Assembly (NCBI GenBank): GCA_963556195.1 | Contig: OY744525.1 | Location: 22,910,218 to 22,974,217, forward strand | DNA: 64,000 nt | Origin: Sepiola atlantica | Taxonomy: Eukaryota; Mollusca; Cephalopoda; Sepiida; Sepiolidae | Reading direction: 5' to 3' | In this document: positions 10,187 through 19,759 of the stretch, in pieces | Position numbering within the stretch: position 1 is the first letter of the stretch | Layout: every line of letters begins with the position of its first letter | Program-made: the position numbers and the translations under genes | The notes under the pieces: generated by a model | The model's input: only the letters and a program-made list of their open reading frames with translations | Database searches by the model: none | What the model was told of the DNA's origin: nothing

Positions 10187-10530
10187 TTCTTGGCCTTTTG
10201 GCTAAGATCAAAGTGTAGTATCTGTTCCGATGGATACTGCACCCCATAGACTGGCATTGTCTTGGCCTTCGGGGCTTGATTTACGCCTATCTATGGGTCT
10301 GTCCTGTGCAGTTCTAGGAGGTCCACCCTCCCAGGCTTCGCCTCCCCTCTTTGGGGAGGAGTAAGTTTATTGCTTACTGCCTGAGGCGCCCCTACCAGGG
10401 AATGCCGACGGGGCTGCCCAGGCAATTTTTAAACCCCACTTTCCCGACCCGACCTTGGGTCACATCTTACTTGTGGGAGTAAGATAAAAACTGGCCTTGT
10501 GCCTAACTCCTGGAGAGGAGTAAATCAATA
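10187..10530 (+). mobile_element. U2-snRNA-headed SINE, near full length
   Basis: The best-preserved head in the window: TTCTTGGCCTTTTGGCTAAG, ATCAAAGTGTAGTATCTGTT, then CGATGGATACTGCACCCC. The body runs through GGGGAGGAGTAAGTTTATTG and CCTACCAGGGAATGCCGACG, and the 3' part ends CTGGCCTTGTGCCTAACTCC, GGAGAGGAGTAAATCAATAC. The U2 part covers stem-loop I and the branch-site-pairing GUAGUA. No tRNA-type A/B boxes were seen, so transcription probably follows the U2-like head or a flanking promoter. Other copies: 4894, 12581(-), 17007, 17281, 18150(-), 18500(-), 45760 and 54358(-). Confidence 0.9.
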
Positions 10531-10584
10531 CAATAAGAAATAGCTTACTTTAAAAAAAAAATAATAATTGATTATTTATTTTTT

Positions 10585-10985
10585 TTTTTAAACATAGTTC
10601 ACCCCAAACAAGGCAGGCCGCCACTGTAGACGTAAGGGTACTGAAAAAAAGGGTGAAAGTTTTTGGGGTTTTTTTTTGGGGGGGGGGGGTCAACCTAAAT
10701 TGGGAGCTGTGAAGCGAGATACCTGTTCACATTAGTTTTAAATTTCTGCATGTCAGTACCGTCACGAAAACAGAGAGCAGGGAGGGAGTTCCAGAGTCCA
10801 GCAGCACCAAGAAAAGAAGCTTTTGGAGTAGAAAGCTCTTCGGCATCTGGGTACCTCCACAGTGAATGGATGGGTTTTGGCAGATTGTGGGGTTGGTCTA
10901 GTGAATTTACGTCGTGGGGGCACCAGAGCAGCAAGTTCATCAGAGCACAATCCATTGAAGTACTTATAAAACAGATTTGATTATA
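10585..10985 (-). pseudogene. LINE ORF C-terminus (SFF...LWNSLP family)
   Basis: Minus-strand reading with one frame change: CSDELAALVPPRRKFTRP, then HPFTVEVPRCRRAFYSKSFF, GAAGLWNSLPALCFRDGTDM, QKFKTNVNRYLASQLPI. Close copies are at 31875-32170(-), 63195-63600(-) and 25715-25925(+). The motif order is that of the end of a non-LTR retrotransposon RT polypeptide. The 3' flank (10590-10680) contains CACCCCAAACAAGGCAGGC, shared with the other copies. Truncated at the 5' end. Confidence 0.7.
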
Positions 10986-11304
10986 AACATTTGATTAAGA
11001 TTACTTTTAGAAAAAAAATACTAGAAGAAGGTGAACCATTGGGTCACCCATTCAGCTCGGATTAAATTGTTTGAATCAGGAAAAAGTGAGTTTACAACGC
11101 GAGTTAAATTTAAAAAATAAGTAGACAAAATCAAAATCAGCGTCTTTCTGCGAGCTATATCCTCTCCTCTCTATCTATCTCTCTTTTCCTCTCCAACTAC
11201 GGATTTAGTAGTATTACTGCCTGTGGTAATATTCCCTTTTGTTTATAATGGACTATTCCAATCGTTTTATTCTTTCCTTTATTCATTACCTTTGACTGTT
11301 AATA
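10986..11304. repeat. dispersed repeat family A copy, 5' part
   Basis: GGATTAAATTGTTTGAATCA at about 11060 and TTTATAATGGACTATTCC at about 11243 are shared with 7810 and 1005. The order matches the other copies. Confidence 0.6.
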
Positions 11305-11712
11305 AACAGAGATAGAGAGAGAGAGAGAGAGAGATAAGAGAAAGAGAATGGGGTAAGAGAGAGAAAGAGAGAGAGAGATAAAGAGAGAAAGAGAATGTGG
11401 TAAGAGAGAGAAAGAGAGAGAGAGAGATAAAGAGAGAAAGAGAAAGGGTAAGAGAGAGAAAGAGATAAAGAGAGAAAGAGAATGGGGTAAGAAAGAGAAA
11501 GAGAGAGAGAGAGAGATAAAGAGAGAAAGAGAATGGAGTAAAAGAGAGATAAAGAGAGAAAGAGAATGGAGTAAGAGAGAGAAAGAGAGAGAAAGAGATA
11601 AAGAGAGAAAGAGAATGGGGTAAGAGAGAGAAAGAGAATGGGGTAAGAGAGAGAAAGAGAGAGAGATAAAGAGAGAAAGAGAATGGGGTAAGAGAGAGAA
11701 AGAGAGAGACTG
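11305..11712. repeat. GA-rich minisatellite
   Basis: Repeats of GAGAGAAAGAGA with interspersed AATGGGGTAAGAGAGAG units of roughly 45-60 bases. The long minus-strand frame across it (SLSLF-type repeats) is a consequence of the repeat, not a gene. Confidence 0.95.
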
Positions 11713-11930
11713 TCGAATAAGAGCGGGGGGTGAGAGAGGGTGAGAGTAATAGACAGAAACTTAGTAAGAGATGAGTGACTTGGTGAGTTATTTGCAAATT
11801 ATGGCTAATTAGAACAATTAAAATAAAAGCTTTTTTCAAACACAACTCAATTCAAAAACTGAGGAATATTTTAGCATGTATTTTGTGTGATTAAAATATA
11901 TAGAAAAAAGCCTTAGGGAAACAATAGATG
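11713..11930. repeat. dispersed repeat family A, second block
   Basis: GAGATGAGTGACTTGGTGAG, TTGCAAATTATGGCTAATTA and TAGCATGTATTTTGTGTGAT match 1765-1905 and 7918-8045. Confidence 0.7.
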
Positions 11931-12236
11931 TATCTGTAAACAGTGGCAATCTAAACAGGGTGTCATCTTGCCTGATGACAAGTAGGCCCCTGACAAAGTA
12001 GGCCGTCTATATAAAAAAAAAAATGCTATACAACAAACTCAAACAACTATTTTAATTAAAAGTAGTAGAAAAAAAGAATAGGTCACAAATAAGCAGTGCA
12101 TGAAAAGAAACGCAATAGCGGAATAGTGGATGATGTGGGGTAGGAGAGCTGAGTCGGACATAATTTTCCGCAGAAAATTTAATTGTACTCTTTTTTTTTT
12201 TTCATATGTGTTTTAAGAAATATTATTTTGATTATT
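11931..12236. other. no gene seen
   Basis: AT-rich sequence with two A-runs. Nothing supported. Confidence 0.5.
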
Positions 12237-12454
12237 CAGGCTACTATTCTCATCTTGGTTGTTATTTTCACAACGTTTCGGCCGATGTAAATTCCGACCT
12301 TCTTTAGGTGCATCTTTTCGAACTCTGAAACCTATACAGAATGTCGAACTGAATCCTGTAATCCCCGGGGTAAGATTGTTCTCGTTCTAACAACCGCGAC
12401 TTAATAGAAGTGTTGAATTATTACAATATTATTCTTAGTTATTATCGCTGCAGT

Positions 12455-12530
12455 AAGGATTGAACCGTCGCACCCCGGAAGACTGTCACTTAATCAACGC
12501 CGTTGCACCGCAGGTCCATGTGGAACAATC
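12455..12530 (-). other. tRNA-like box region inside hammerhead-TIR element
   Basis: Minus strand: CTGCGGTGCAACGGCGTTGA resembles an A box and GGTTCAATCCTTAC a B box, spaced about 45 bases apart. This suggests pol III-type internal promoter sequences. There is no cloverleaf convincing enough for a tRNA gene. Confidence 0.45.
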
Positions 12531-12580
12531 AACCCCAGTGAATTAAATACAGGGTTCAGTTCGAAATTCTGTATAGGTTT

Positions 12581-12904
12581 TATTTACTCCTCCCCAGGAG
12601 TTAGGCACAAGGCCAGGTTTATCTTACTCCCACAAGTAAGATGTGACCCAAGATCGGGTCGCGAAAGTGGGGTTTGAAAAGCCAGCACTCGAGAGGTGAG
12701 CACTCTGGCCATTTAAAAATTGCCTGGGCAGCCCCGTCGGCATTCCCCGGTAGGGGCGCCTCAGACAGTAAGCAATAAACTTACTCCTCCCCAAAGAGGG
12801 GAGGCAAAGCCTGGGAGGGTGGACCTCCTAGAACTACACAGGACAGGCGTGCAGTATCATCGGAACAGATACTACACTTTGATCTTAGCCAAAAGGCCAA
12901 GTTC
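12581..12904 (-). mobile_element. U2-snRNA-headed SINE inserted in hammerhead-TIR element
   Basis: Reverse complement of the 10187 element. The 3' end is at TTTACTCCTCCCCAGGAGTT, the body holds CATTCCCCGGTAGGGGCGCC, and the U2 head is at the right (AACAGATACTACACTTTGAT, CTTAGCCAAAAGGCCAAG). It lacks part of the CCCATAGACTGG region. It interrupts the surrounding element, so it is the younger insertion. Confidence 0.9.
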
Positions 12905-13030
12905 CCGATTTCAACAGAAAGATTCTCAAATTCGAAGAAATGCACCTGAAAAAGGTCAGAGATTACATCGGCCGAAACATTGTGATGTTACAACCAAGAT
13001 GAGAATAGTAGTCCGACAATACAAATAATA

Positions 13031-13242
13031 TTTTCAAAATAATATAATCCAAATTATCAATCCTCATTTAAAAAATTCTGAAGCAAAATATTATTTATTT
13101 GGTATTACTATTAAAAGAAAAAAAGAGGAATATAAAATTTGGGCAAAAGTGTATTATAGTTAACAATGAAAAAAAAGGCGAAAAAAAACAAACATACAAC
13201 AAATAACTTTTACCAAACACAAGAAAATTTACTTTTCTACCT
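13031..13242. other. no gene seen
   Basis: AT-rich spacer. The minus frame 13095-13343 shows no recognisable domain. Confidence 0.5.
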
Positions 13243-13607
13243 ACCTGCATGAATTTCAAGTGTGGATACTGACTATCAGATTTATTATGTATGCATTTAT
13301 TATCGTCACTTTTACTTAGCCAAACACGAGTATTTCCCACCATAGCAGTCGATTTTATTAGGAGGTGGTCACTAATTTCGGGCTTAAAAGATAGTAAAAA
13401 AAGCCTAAGTTCGCGGTTAGTTGCAGTCGGATATCGATAAGCTTCTTTTTTTTTTTTAATTATTATTACTTTTTAAGTCTGAAATTAGAGACCACCTTCT
13501 AAAAAATTGACCACCATGATGGAAAATATTCGTGTTAGGCTAAGTAAAAGTGACGATAACAAATGCATAAATAATGAATCTTACAATCAGTATCCAAGCT
13601 TTTCAAA
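13243..13607. repeat. 365-bp foldback
   Basis: The left arm (TTTCAAGTGTGGATACTGAC ... GGAGGTGGTCACTAATTTCG) is mirrored on the right (GTCTGAAATTAGAGACCACC ... CAATCAGTATCCAAGC). Arms are about 150 bp and visibly diverged, so this is an older inverted repeat or MITE. No hammerhead core was found. A second small hairpin (CTTTTCAAAGAT/ATCTTTGAAAAG) follows at about 13599-13633. Confidence 0.75.
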
Positions 13608-13784
13608 GATTAAAATCTTATCTTTGAAAAGTCTGGCTTAAGGAAAGAAAAATAAACATGTTTTTATCGTGTACACCTTGCATTGAACAATCGAAGATGA
13701 AATAGATTTGTCATCTGCACATCTTTATCTCTCTTCCTTCATTTATCTTTATATATATATATATATAATGTATTTCCTTGTTGT

Positions 13785-14140
13785 TAAGCAAAAGTTAGTT
13801 AGTAAAACGTGTGCTTTTTCTAGCTGGGCAAAACCGATTTCATGTTATGCATGAAAGCAAGAAATTAAATAGCAAGTCAGATTTACCTCGCTGCCTGAAA
13901 TGAATTTCGTAAGAAATTCTTTACTTTATAATAAAAAGTCAATGATCAATGCTTTTTTCGTTTAGGTTATCAGAACTGATAATAATTTATATACGAAAAA
14001 TTAAATTACTGACATAATTCTATGATATACATGAATATTTTAGTAATATATCTAGATAAGTAGTAAGTGAGAACACTGGCAAAGCCTAATTTTGTTTCCA
14101 TCAAAAGTTAGGTTTTCCCTTTGAATTTGTGTGAAAAAGA
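13785..14140 (+). repeat. dispersed repeat family B copy
   Basis: CAAAAGTTAGTTAGTAAAAC ... AATAGCAAGTCAGA ... TTATATACGAAAAATTAAAT, TACTGACATAATTCTATGAT matches 24815-25085. Shorter pieces match at 43470 and 43840. Non-coding and of unknown class. Confidence 0.65.
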
Positions 14141-14413
14141 AATATGTATAAATTAAATGAATGTCGGATACATGTTAATCTTTTCAGTCTGTCTGTGGCA
14201 TATTATACACTGATGAAGCCATTTCATGAATATTTGTGATATTTTGTATACAAAAAAAAATATATTCTCGAAATGGGCAGAAACAATTGTATGTTAATAC
14301 AAATGCTTTGTGATGAAATATGAAATGTTTCTTTGAATAACTAAGTTAAATTAAGAGCTCTAGTCATACACTATTGAGCTACTAAAAAAACCTTTGTGGT
14401 AACGTAAAGAAAT

Positions 14414-14416
<3 letters not shown>

Positions 14417-14448
<32 letters not shown>
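14417..14448. repeat. (TA)n microsatellite
   Basis: Pure TA run followed by (AAAT)n. Confidence 0.95.
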
Positions 14449-14458
<10 letters not shown>

Positions 14459-14669
14459 TACCTACACTCTCACAGAATGTATAATAAGAATATATAGATT
14501 ATCTTAAATCAGATCGACCAAAATAATGTCCTTGTGAGTTCTTTTACCATTATTGCTGAATTCATCAAGTTTATTCTTAACATGTCCTACACAAGTGCTA
14601 GATTTAACTTGATTAGCTAATTTGGTAAAAAAATATATTTCTCTTTTATAAAAAAAAAAATAATTGTGT

Positions 14670-14780
14670 GAAAGATGTAGTTGTTGCAATCTTTCTTGGC
14701 AATAACTTGCTAATGTGAAGAAACTCCTCACACCTGACATTATCCTGTATCTCTACAAAGCCACCATCCGCCCATTAGGG
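14670..14780 (+). pseudogene. LINE RT fragment
   Basis: Plus-strand reading: ANVKKLLTPDIILYLYKATI then RPLG and a stop. It resembles the post-catalytic RT segment ...FTPxQLLxLYKAxIRPxxEY of non-LTR retrotransposons. Very short and truncated at the YCS-like motif. Confidence 0.45.
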
Positions 14781-14819
14781 TGAAATATGTTAAAAAAAAA
14801 AAAATTTTTAAGTTAAAAA

Positions 14820-15055
14820 ATCAGTGTCTCCCATTTAAAAAGGAAAACATTGATTATTTTGAATGTCTCAATTAAATCCCCCTAATCTTTTTCTTTAGTA
14901 AAGTAGTTAAACTTGATATTCCTGACTTTTTTTTATAAATGAGATCTTTCATTCCCTATATTAGTTGCGTTACTTTTCTATGAACACCTTGTAATTTTAC
15001 TACTTTATTCCAGTTCCCATGTCTGGCTATTCTTGTGACTGGCTATTGAGTACAA
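14820..15055 (-). pseudogene. LINE RT C-terminal fragment
   Basis: Minus-strand reading: KLQGVHRKVTQLI.GMKDLI, then LIETFKIINVF. It fits the pattern LExVQRRxTKxIxGLxxLxYxxR...RRxRGDLIExFKIxNG, which lies downstream of the RT catalytic domain in CR1/RTE-like elements. Several stops are present. The fragment at 14670 is in the opposite orientation, so the two are not one element. Confidence 0.5.
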
Positions 15056-15062
15056 CATTCTA

Positions 15063-15130
15063 TACTAGCTGTCCCTACCCGGCGTTGCCCGGGAGTCTCT
15101 TTACTTTTATTAATAATTTTCATGACTGAA
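15063..15130 (+). repeat. ACTAGC-family start
   Basis: ACTAGCTGTCCCTACCCGGC then GTTGCCCGGGAG is the clearest copy of this recurring start, with a CCCGG..CCGGG palindrome. Confidence 0.65.
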
Positions 15131-15715
15131 ATAGGATTTCTTCGTTATTCAGGTTATGAATAAATGTAAAAAGATATTGCGCCCTTTTAAAAAAAATGTA
15201 AAAGATCAACCATTTATTTTTTCCTTCCCAATAAAGTAAAAAGTCGACAGTCATTTAAAAATAAAAATAAATGTAAAAGAATTTTGGATCCTCAGACAGG
15301 AATCAAACTCTGAATTACGTCTCAGCAGGCTGGAATCTTATTTGCTCACCGTACCAGTGTTATTAATAAACGGATCATAAAATATTATTATGTAAGTAGG
15401 ACAAATAATACTCAAATGTAGGAAATCACTTGTTAAAAAGAGAGGAGAAGGGAGGGTAATAAAGGTTAGCTCATCTCACTTCCTCTATGATATCAGTAAT
15501 CAAAACAGAAACTGCTGATCGGATAAAATATAAATCGATTCAAAATGAATTTTTTGTTTCCTCAGGACACAGATCAATATTTACGAAAACTGACAAAACA
15601 TTTTTTTCATTTGCCTTTTGTTAACAAAGCTATTAAAGTCAAAGAAATAGGGGAAGAATCGTATTTACTTTATATAAAAGATGAGGTCTTTTTAGAGTCA
15701 TATATATTCTCAGAT
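15131..15715. other. no gene seen; probable remainder of ACTAGC-family element
   Basis: The start of this stretch (TTTACTTTTATTAATAATTT, CATGACTGAAAT) recurs at 53085-53110 after another ACTAGC-like start, so it probably belongs to that element. No coding signal until 15715. Confidence 0.45.
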
Positions 15716-16180
15716 AGTCCATGATGAACATTAAGCAAAAAGTGTTCAATGAATACATCATGCCTGTTATGACATATGGTAGCGAAAGATGGACACTTAA
15801 TAATGCAGTAATGGAAAAGCTAAGAGTTGCACAGTACAAAATGGAACGCATTATGCTCGGCATCAGTTTACATGGTAGGAAAAAGAAACACCTGGATCAG
15901 ACAGCAAACTGGAGTAAATGACATCATCACTACCAAACGGACGGCAAAACATAGATGGGCAGATCACCTTTCGAGATGTACAGACAACAGGTGAACATAT
16001 AGAGCGACAGAATGGACCCCGAGGCAATGGAAAAGACCTAGAGGAAGGACAAAAACCCGGTAGAGGGACGACCTCGATAGTTAACTAGGTCCTACTTGGC
16101 CACGCCTAGCCAGGGATAAAACAAGGTGGAAAGAAACCAGGGAGGGGTTCCTTCACCAGGAGTGAAATAAAAAGATTCTG
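15716..16180 (+). pseudogene. RTE-like LINE RT C-terminus with (GAT)n tail
   Basis: Open from 15721: NIKQKVFNEYIMPVMTYGSE, RWTLNNAVMEKLRVAQYKME, RIMLGISLHGR. It continues in a shifted frame with VNDIITTKRTAKHRWADHLS, RCTDN..TYRATEWTPR, then GRPP-like remnants. The MTYGSETWTL...KLRVAQ..MER.MLGI series is highly characteristic of RTE-type LINE proteins. The end is a GATGATGATGAT microsatellite tail, typical of that clade. At least three stops and one frameshift; the catalytic RT motifs are upstream and missing. Confidence 0.75.
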
Positions 16181-16379
16181 ATGATGATGATATATATATA
16201 TAAAAAAACCCTGATGATGATGATGATGATGATATTCTTACAATAACATTTGCTATTTAAAAAAATAAAAATCTGATCTACTAGCCAATCATTTTATTAG
16301 TATGTAAAAAATATCTTTGTGTCTAATATTATTCGCTAGCTGAACCAATGTATAATATTGAATCTAAATCATAACCCTA

Positions 16380-16740
16380 ACCCTAAGGCTTCATAACAAT
16401 ATGACATTGTTTATATGGTCCTTAACCATGCTGATGAATCTGAACATATAGAAACATGGATCAGATGTTTTGCAGCATTGGCAAGAGTTAGGAAATTAAA
16501 AGACAAAAATATTATCTACTGGAGAAGAGAAGAAAATCGTAGACCTATTTCTTGCTATTTCTGCGAAGTTGTAAAAGAGATATAGACAATGACATACGAA
16601 GAGAATTAGAAGAATTCACTTAGGAAGACATTGTTAAAAGAATTAACAAAAATAGACTCGAAGAATATTTTCCCGACTAATATTATTTACGAGCTGAACG
16701 CGTTTACAATATTGGATGTAAATCAGTGTAGGCTTATCAA
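16380..16740 (+). pseudogene. LTR-retrotransposon gag-like remnant, copy 1
   Basis: Reading from about 16427: NHADESEHIETWIRCFAALA, RVRKLKDKN, then frame-shifted IxCYFCEVVKEI-like residues. The DExExIETWIxCFAALARVxKLxD pattern resembles the N-terminal region of Gypsy-type gag proteins, which often have a WIxRFE-like start. A second copy of the same coding block lies at 17965-18125. Recognition is by pattern only and the region is full of stops. Confidence 0.4.
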
Positions 16741-17006
16741 AGCAGATTTAGCATAATGAGGCTGTCAACTGTTATCTGGCGACCAGAATGTGTCTGTCAC
16801 TAAATGACTTTACTCGGCATCTTTATAATAATGCACTAAGGTAATTTCATCTTCGTCCGTACGTTATCATTATCCACCCCTTTTTTTAAACGATAGGATC
16901 GCTTGATCACTGAAGATACAATACACAAAACGTAATTAAAAAAATTTCACCTGATGGCACTGTTGTGTCAAACGTGAAATTTGAACTAAAATACATTATT
17001 AGATTA

Positions 17007-17280
17007 GAGTGTAGTATTTGCTCCGATGGATTCTACACTCTGCAGATCGGTACCGTCTTGGCCTTAGGGCCTCGATTCCGCCGGTCTGTGCAGTTCTAGA
17101 AGATCCACCCTCCCAGGCTTTGCCTTCTCACCTTTTGAGAAGGGGGTAGTTTATTGCTAATCGCCTGAGGCACCCCTACCGGGGAATGCCAAGCCAATTT
17201 TTTGTAAGTCAGACTGCGTTAATCCTAGTGTGCTGGCTAATCATACCTGACCTTGTCTAGCCTCCAGCTGGAGAGATAAA
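17007..17280 (+). mobile_element. U2-headed SINE (diverged), cluster copy 1
   Basis: GAGTGTAGTATTTGCTCCGA (U2 GUAGUA part), CTTGGCCTTAGGGCCTCGAT, CACCCTCCCAGGCTTTGCCT, CACCCCTACCGGGGAATGCC. The first 20 bases of the U2 head are missing. It is followed head-to-tail by the next copy. Confidence 0.8.
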
Positions 17281-17612
17281 TAACTTGGCCTTCAAGCTAA
17301 GATCAAAGTGTAGTATGTGTTCCGATGGATGCTGCGCTCTGTAGAATGATATTGTCTTGCTCTTCGGTCCTTGATTCCGACAGTCTGCACAGTTCTAGGA
17401 AGTCCATCCTGCCAGGCTTAGCCTTCTCACCCTTTGAGAAGTGGTTAGTTAATTGCTACTTGCCTGAGGCGCCCCTACCGGAGAATGCCGACAGAGCTGC
17501 CCAGGCATTTTTTGACGAGAGCGCCCTTCTTTCTCTAGAGTGCTGGTTTTCAAATCCCACTTTCCTGACCTTGTCACATCTTACCACTGTGGGAGGTAGA
17601 TAAATACCAAAG
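17281..17612 (+). mobile_element. U2-headed SINE, cluster copy 2
   Basis: Starts ACTTGGCCTTCAAGCTAAGA, TCAAAGTGTAGTATGTGTTC. The body includes CTTGCCTGAGGCGCCCCTAC and ends CACATCTTACCACTGTGGGA, GGTAGATAAATACC. Immediately after it, at 17611, another U2 head (AAGATCAAAGTGTAGTATCT) begins and leads into a different tandem repeat. Confidence 0.85.
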
Positions 17613-17935
17613 ATCAAAGTGTAGTATCTGTTCTGTCCAGAGATGGTACAATAATATCGTGGGGTGCGTGTTCACGATGGACATCTGTAGAATTGAAATA
17701 TGTTACAAACTCCGATAAGGTTTTTAGAGACAGGCCTCAGTAACCAGATATATTCTGAAAGTACATTAACCAGAGTATTCTGATAAGTATGTTTCAGTTT
17801 GAACAGAGGTTGTACAATAATATCGTTAGGCCTCCGTTCACATCGGACGTCCATAAAATGGAAATAGGTCCAAAACTCCTACAAGGGTTTTGGAGATAGG
17901 CACCCATATGGTGCACGGCAATAATATACAATAGA
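17609..17935. repeat. two-copy 165-bp tandem repeat after a U2 head
   Basis: A block starting AGAG(A/G)T(T)GGTACAATAATATCG at 17639 recurs at 17804 (TTGTACAATAATATCGTTAG). Both continue through a TTCACxxxGGAC(A/G)TC segment to CAAAACTCCTA/CAAACTCCGA. The first copy is joined directly to a U2-like head (17611-17632). Confidence 0.6.
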
Positions 17936-17939
17936 TGAA

Positions 17940-18130
17940 GGATACAACTTTGGAATTTCTACGGGTCCCACGAGTTTCATAAGAATATGGCACTGACAAT
18001 AGGATCTTTAACGATGCTGGATGAACAGGAACGCATAGAAACGTGGATCAGATATTTTGCTGTGTCGAGTGAGGATTAAGAAATTAACTGACAAAGAAAC
18101 CACAGATCTATTTCTCGCTATTGCATGCTG
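17940..18130 (+). pseudogene. LTR-retrotransposon gag-like remnant, copy 2
   Basis: Reading TMLDEQERIETWIRYFA, then frame-shifted RIKKLTDKETTDLFLAIAC. It is co-linear with 16420-16520, and both are preceded by a TTTCATAA(G/C)AATATG block. Copies 1 and 2 bracket the two plus-strand U2 SINEs. Confidence 0.4.
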
Positions 18131-18149
18131 TTAAGTTCTAAAAAAAAAT

Positions 18150-18450
18150 TCTATTTATTTTCCTCCCACAAGATAAGATGTGACACAAGGTCGAGAAAGT
18201 GGGATTTGAAAAACCAGCGCTCGAGAATTTGAGCGCTCTGGTCATTTAAAAATTGCCTGGGCAGCCCCGTTGGCATTCCCCGGTAGAAGCGCCTCAGGCG
18301 ATTAGCAATAAACTAACCCCTTCTCAAAGGGTGAGAAGGCAAAGCCTGAGGAGGGTGTTCCTCCTAGAACTGCACAGGACGGACAACCGATAGACCGGCA
18401 TAAATCAAGACCCGAAGGCCCAGACAATATCGGTCTATTGGGTGGGGTAA
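18150..18450 (-). mobile_element. U2-headed SINE, cluster copy 3 (head lost)
   Basis: Minus-oriented body: CCTCCCACAAGATAAGATGT, GACACAAGGTCGAGAAAGTG, CATTCCCCGGTAGAAGCGCC, CAAAGGGTGAGAAGGCAAAG, then CCGATAGACCGGCATAAATC. The U2 head proper is missing or replaced at about 18440-18460. Confidence 0.8.
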
Positions 18451-18499
18451 AAACCCCGGGTGAACTAAATAAGATATTGACACGGATATAACAAAGTGT

Positions 18500-18690
18500 A
18501 ATAGAAGTATTTATTTACCTCCCTTCTAGGGGAGGTTAGACACAAGGTCAGGCATGATTTTGAAAAGCCAGCGCACTCGGATAAGCACACTCTGGCCTAC
18601 AAAAATACCCAAGCCGCCCCCATCAGCATTCCCTGGTAGGGGCACCTTAGGCGATTGGACATAAATGAACCGTTTTGCTAAGCAGTGACT
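18500..18690 (-). mobile_element. U2-headed SINE, cluster copy 4 (3' part only)
   Basis: ATTTACCTCCCTTCTAGGGG, GACACAAGGTCAGGCATGAT, GCATTCCCTGGTAGGGGCAC belong to the 3' half of the same family, minus orientation. Truncated before the U2 head. Confidence 0.7.
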
Positions 18691-18715
18691 CGTTTGTAAA
18701 AAGAAATGAATATGT

Positions 18716-18750
18716 CTCTTTATTTATTTATTTATTTATTTATTTATTTC
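18716..18750. repeat. (TTTA)n microsatellite
   Basis: About eight TTTA units. Confidence 0.9.
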
Positions 18751-19755
18751 TTCATGTAAAATTGTAAAAATTCAATTTTTTCCAAAGTAAATATTTTCTG
18801 TCTTCTAACGTAATAATGAGAACTGCTAGCGGGACCCCAGGAAATCCCACGGTTGCTTTCATCATCTACCCGTATAAAAATAAATTTGCGTGGATCAGCA
18901 TGATACGACTTTTTTTGACCAGCTTGATTTTGCTGTTGGCATTGGTTTCCCTGATTTTTTTTTTTTTTAATTATTATTAGAATGGGGTACTTACAAGAAG
19001 GGCCCTGGTGAAGGTTACCAACATCCATAAGTGAAAGTTATGCTATGGAAACGACTCGATTCGAACTTTGCACACCCTGCTCGTCAGTCTGCATTGTTAA
19101 TCATTTCACCATCAACATCACCATCACCACCTCCTATTTATCGGTATAAGTTAGTGTTCATTCGAATATATCGCTTGAAATAATACATGTATTTATGGTT
19201 TAATAATATCCTGAAAAAAATATTGTATATTTCTTCCTCCGTAAAATAATTGTCAGTGTCAGTTGATATTTAAATAAATAAAACGATCACATCTCTTTTT
19301 TCTTTTTTTTAATTTATTTATTTAAAATTGTAACACTTAGATGTGCATCAAAATTGCATTGAAGTAAAGAGAATGCAAATAGTAGTCTTTTAAAGTCTCA
19401 AGGGGACGACAGAATACGATTTGGGAACAATTCATTTTAAAATAGGTAAAGTCAGATTTTTTTACCTTAACGACACCAGTACATTTTGAATTACTTTGTT
19501 GCATTTCATTTTTGCCAATCAGACGATCTTTTTTGTTTTTAATGTGTGTGAAAGGTGATAACGTACGTACGAACATGAAATGCTTTCCGGTATTATTAGA
19601 GATCAATGAAGAACATAAAGCCTCTTCGTTTTAGGAAGGTATGATATCGTATGCAAATAGTCAATGAATTATATCTTTTTTTAAGGAATACAAGATTACA
19701 AATTTAGTATCATTTCAAAAGAATAGAAGTTTGATAGAATTTAAGTTTGGTCCAG
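18751..19755. other. no gene seen
   Basis: AT-rich DNA with A/T runs. Minus frames at 18744-19028 and 19337-19606 have no recognisable domain, and I take them as chance. Confidence 0.5.
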
Positions 19756-19759
19756 ATTA

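Larger units (their letters stand above)
12237..13030. mobile_element. hammerhead-TIR element, copy 1 (split by a U2 SINE)
   Basis: The termini are inverted copies of one 80-90-bp sequence: at the left, on minus, CACCTAAAGAAGGTCGG ... CATCGGCCGAAACGTTGTG; at the right, on plus, CACCTGAAAAAGGTCAG ... CATCGGCCGAAACATTGTG. Both end in a GATGAGAATAGTAG segment. Each terminus has the layout of a type I hammerhead core (CUGANGA, stem II GGTCG/CGGCC, GAAAC, short stem I CAC/GTG). In both, the CUGANGA has one substitution. Between them, minus-strand GACGGTTCAATCC and upstream GGTGCAACGGCG resemble tRNA B and A boxes. Without the inserted SINE the element would be about 460 bp, matching the copy at 45.2 kb. 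Confidence 0.7.

Noticed and set aside
10187..10240. Genuine U2 snRNA gene
   Set aside because: Only the first ~45 bases match U2. The Sm site and stem-loops III/IV are absent, and many copies share the same non-U2 body.
11279..11845. 188-codon minus frame
   Set aside because: Translation of a GA-rich minisatellite (Ser/Leu/Phe repeats).
12455..12530. Functional tRNA gene
   Set aside because: A- and B-like boxes but no cloverleaf, and it lies within an inverted-repeat element.
16365..16386. Telomere-like AACCCTAACCCTAA
   Set aside because: Only two units, with no array and no subtelomeric context.
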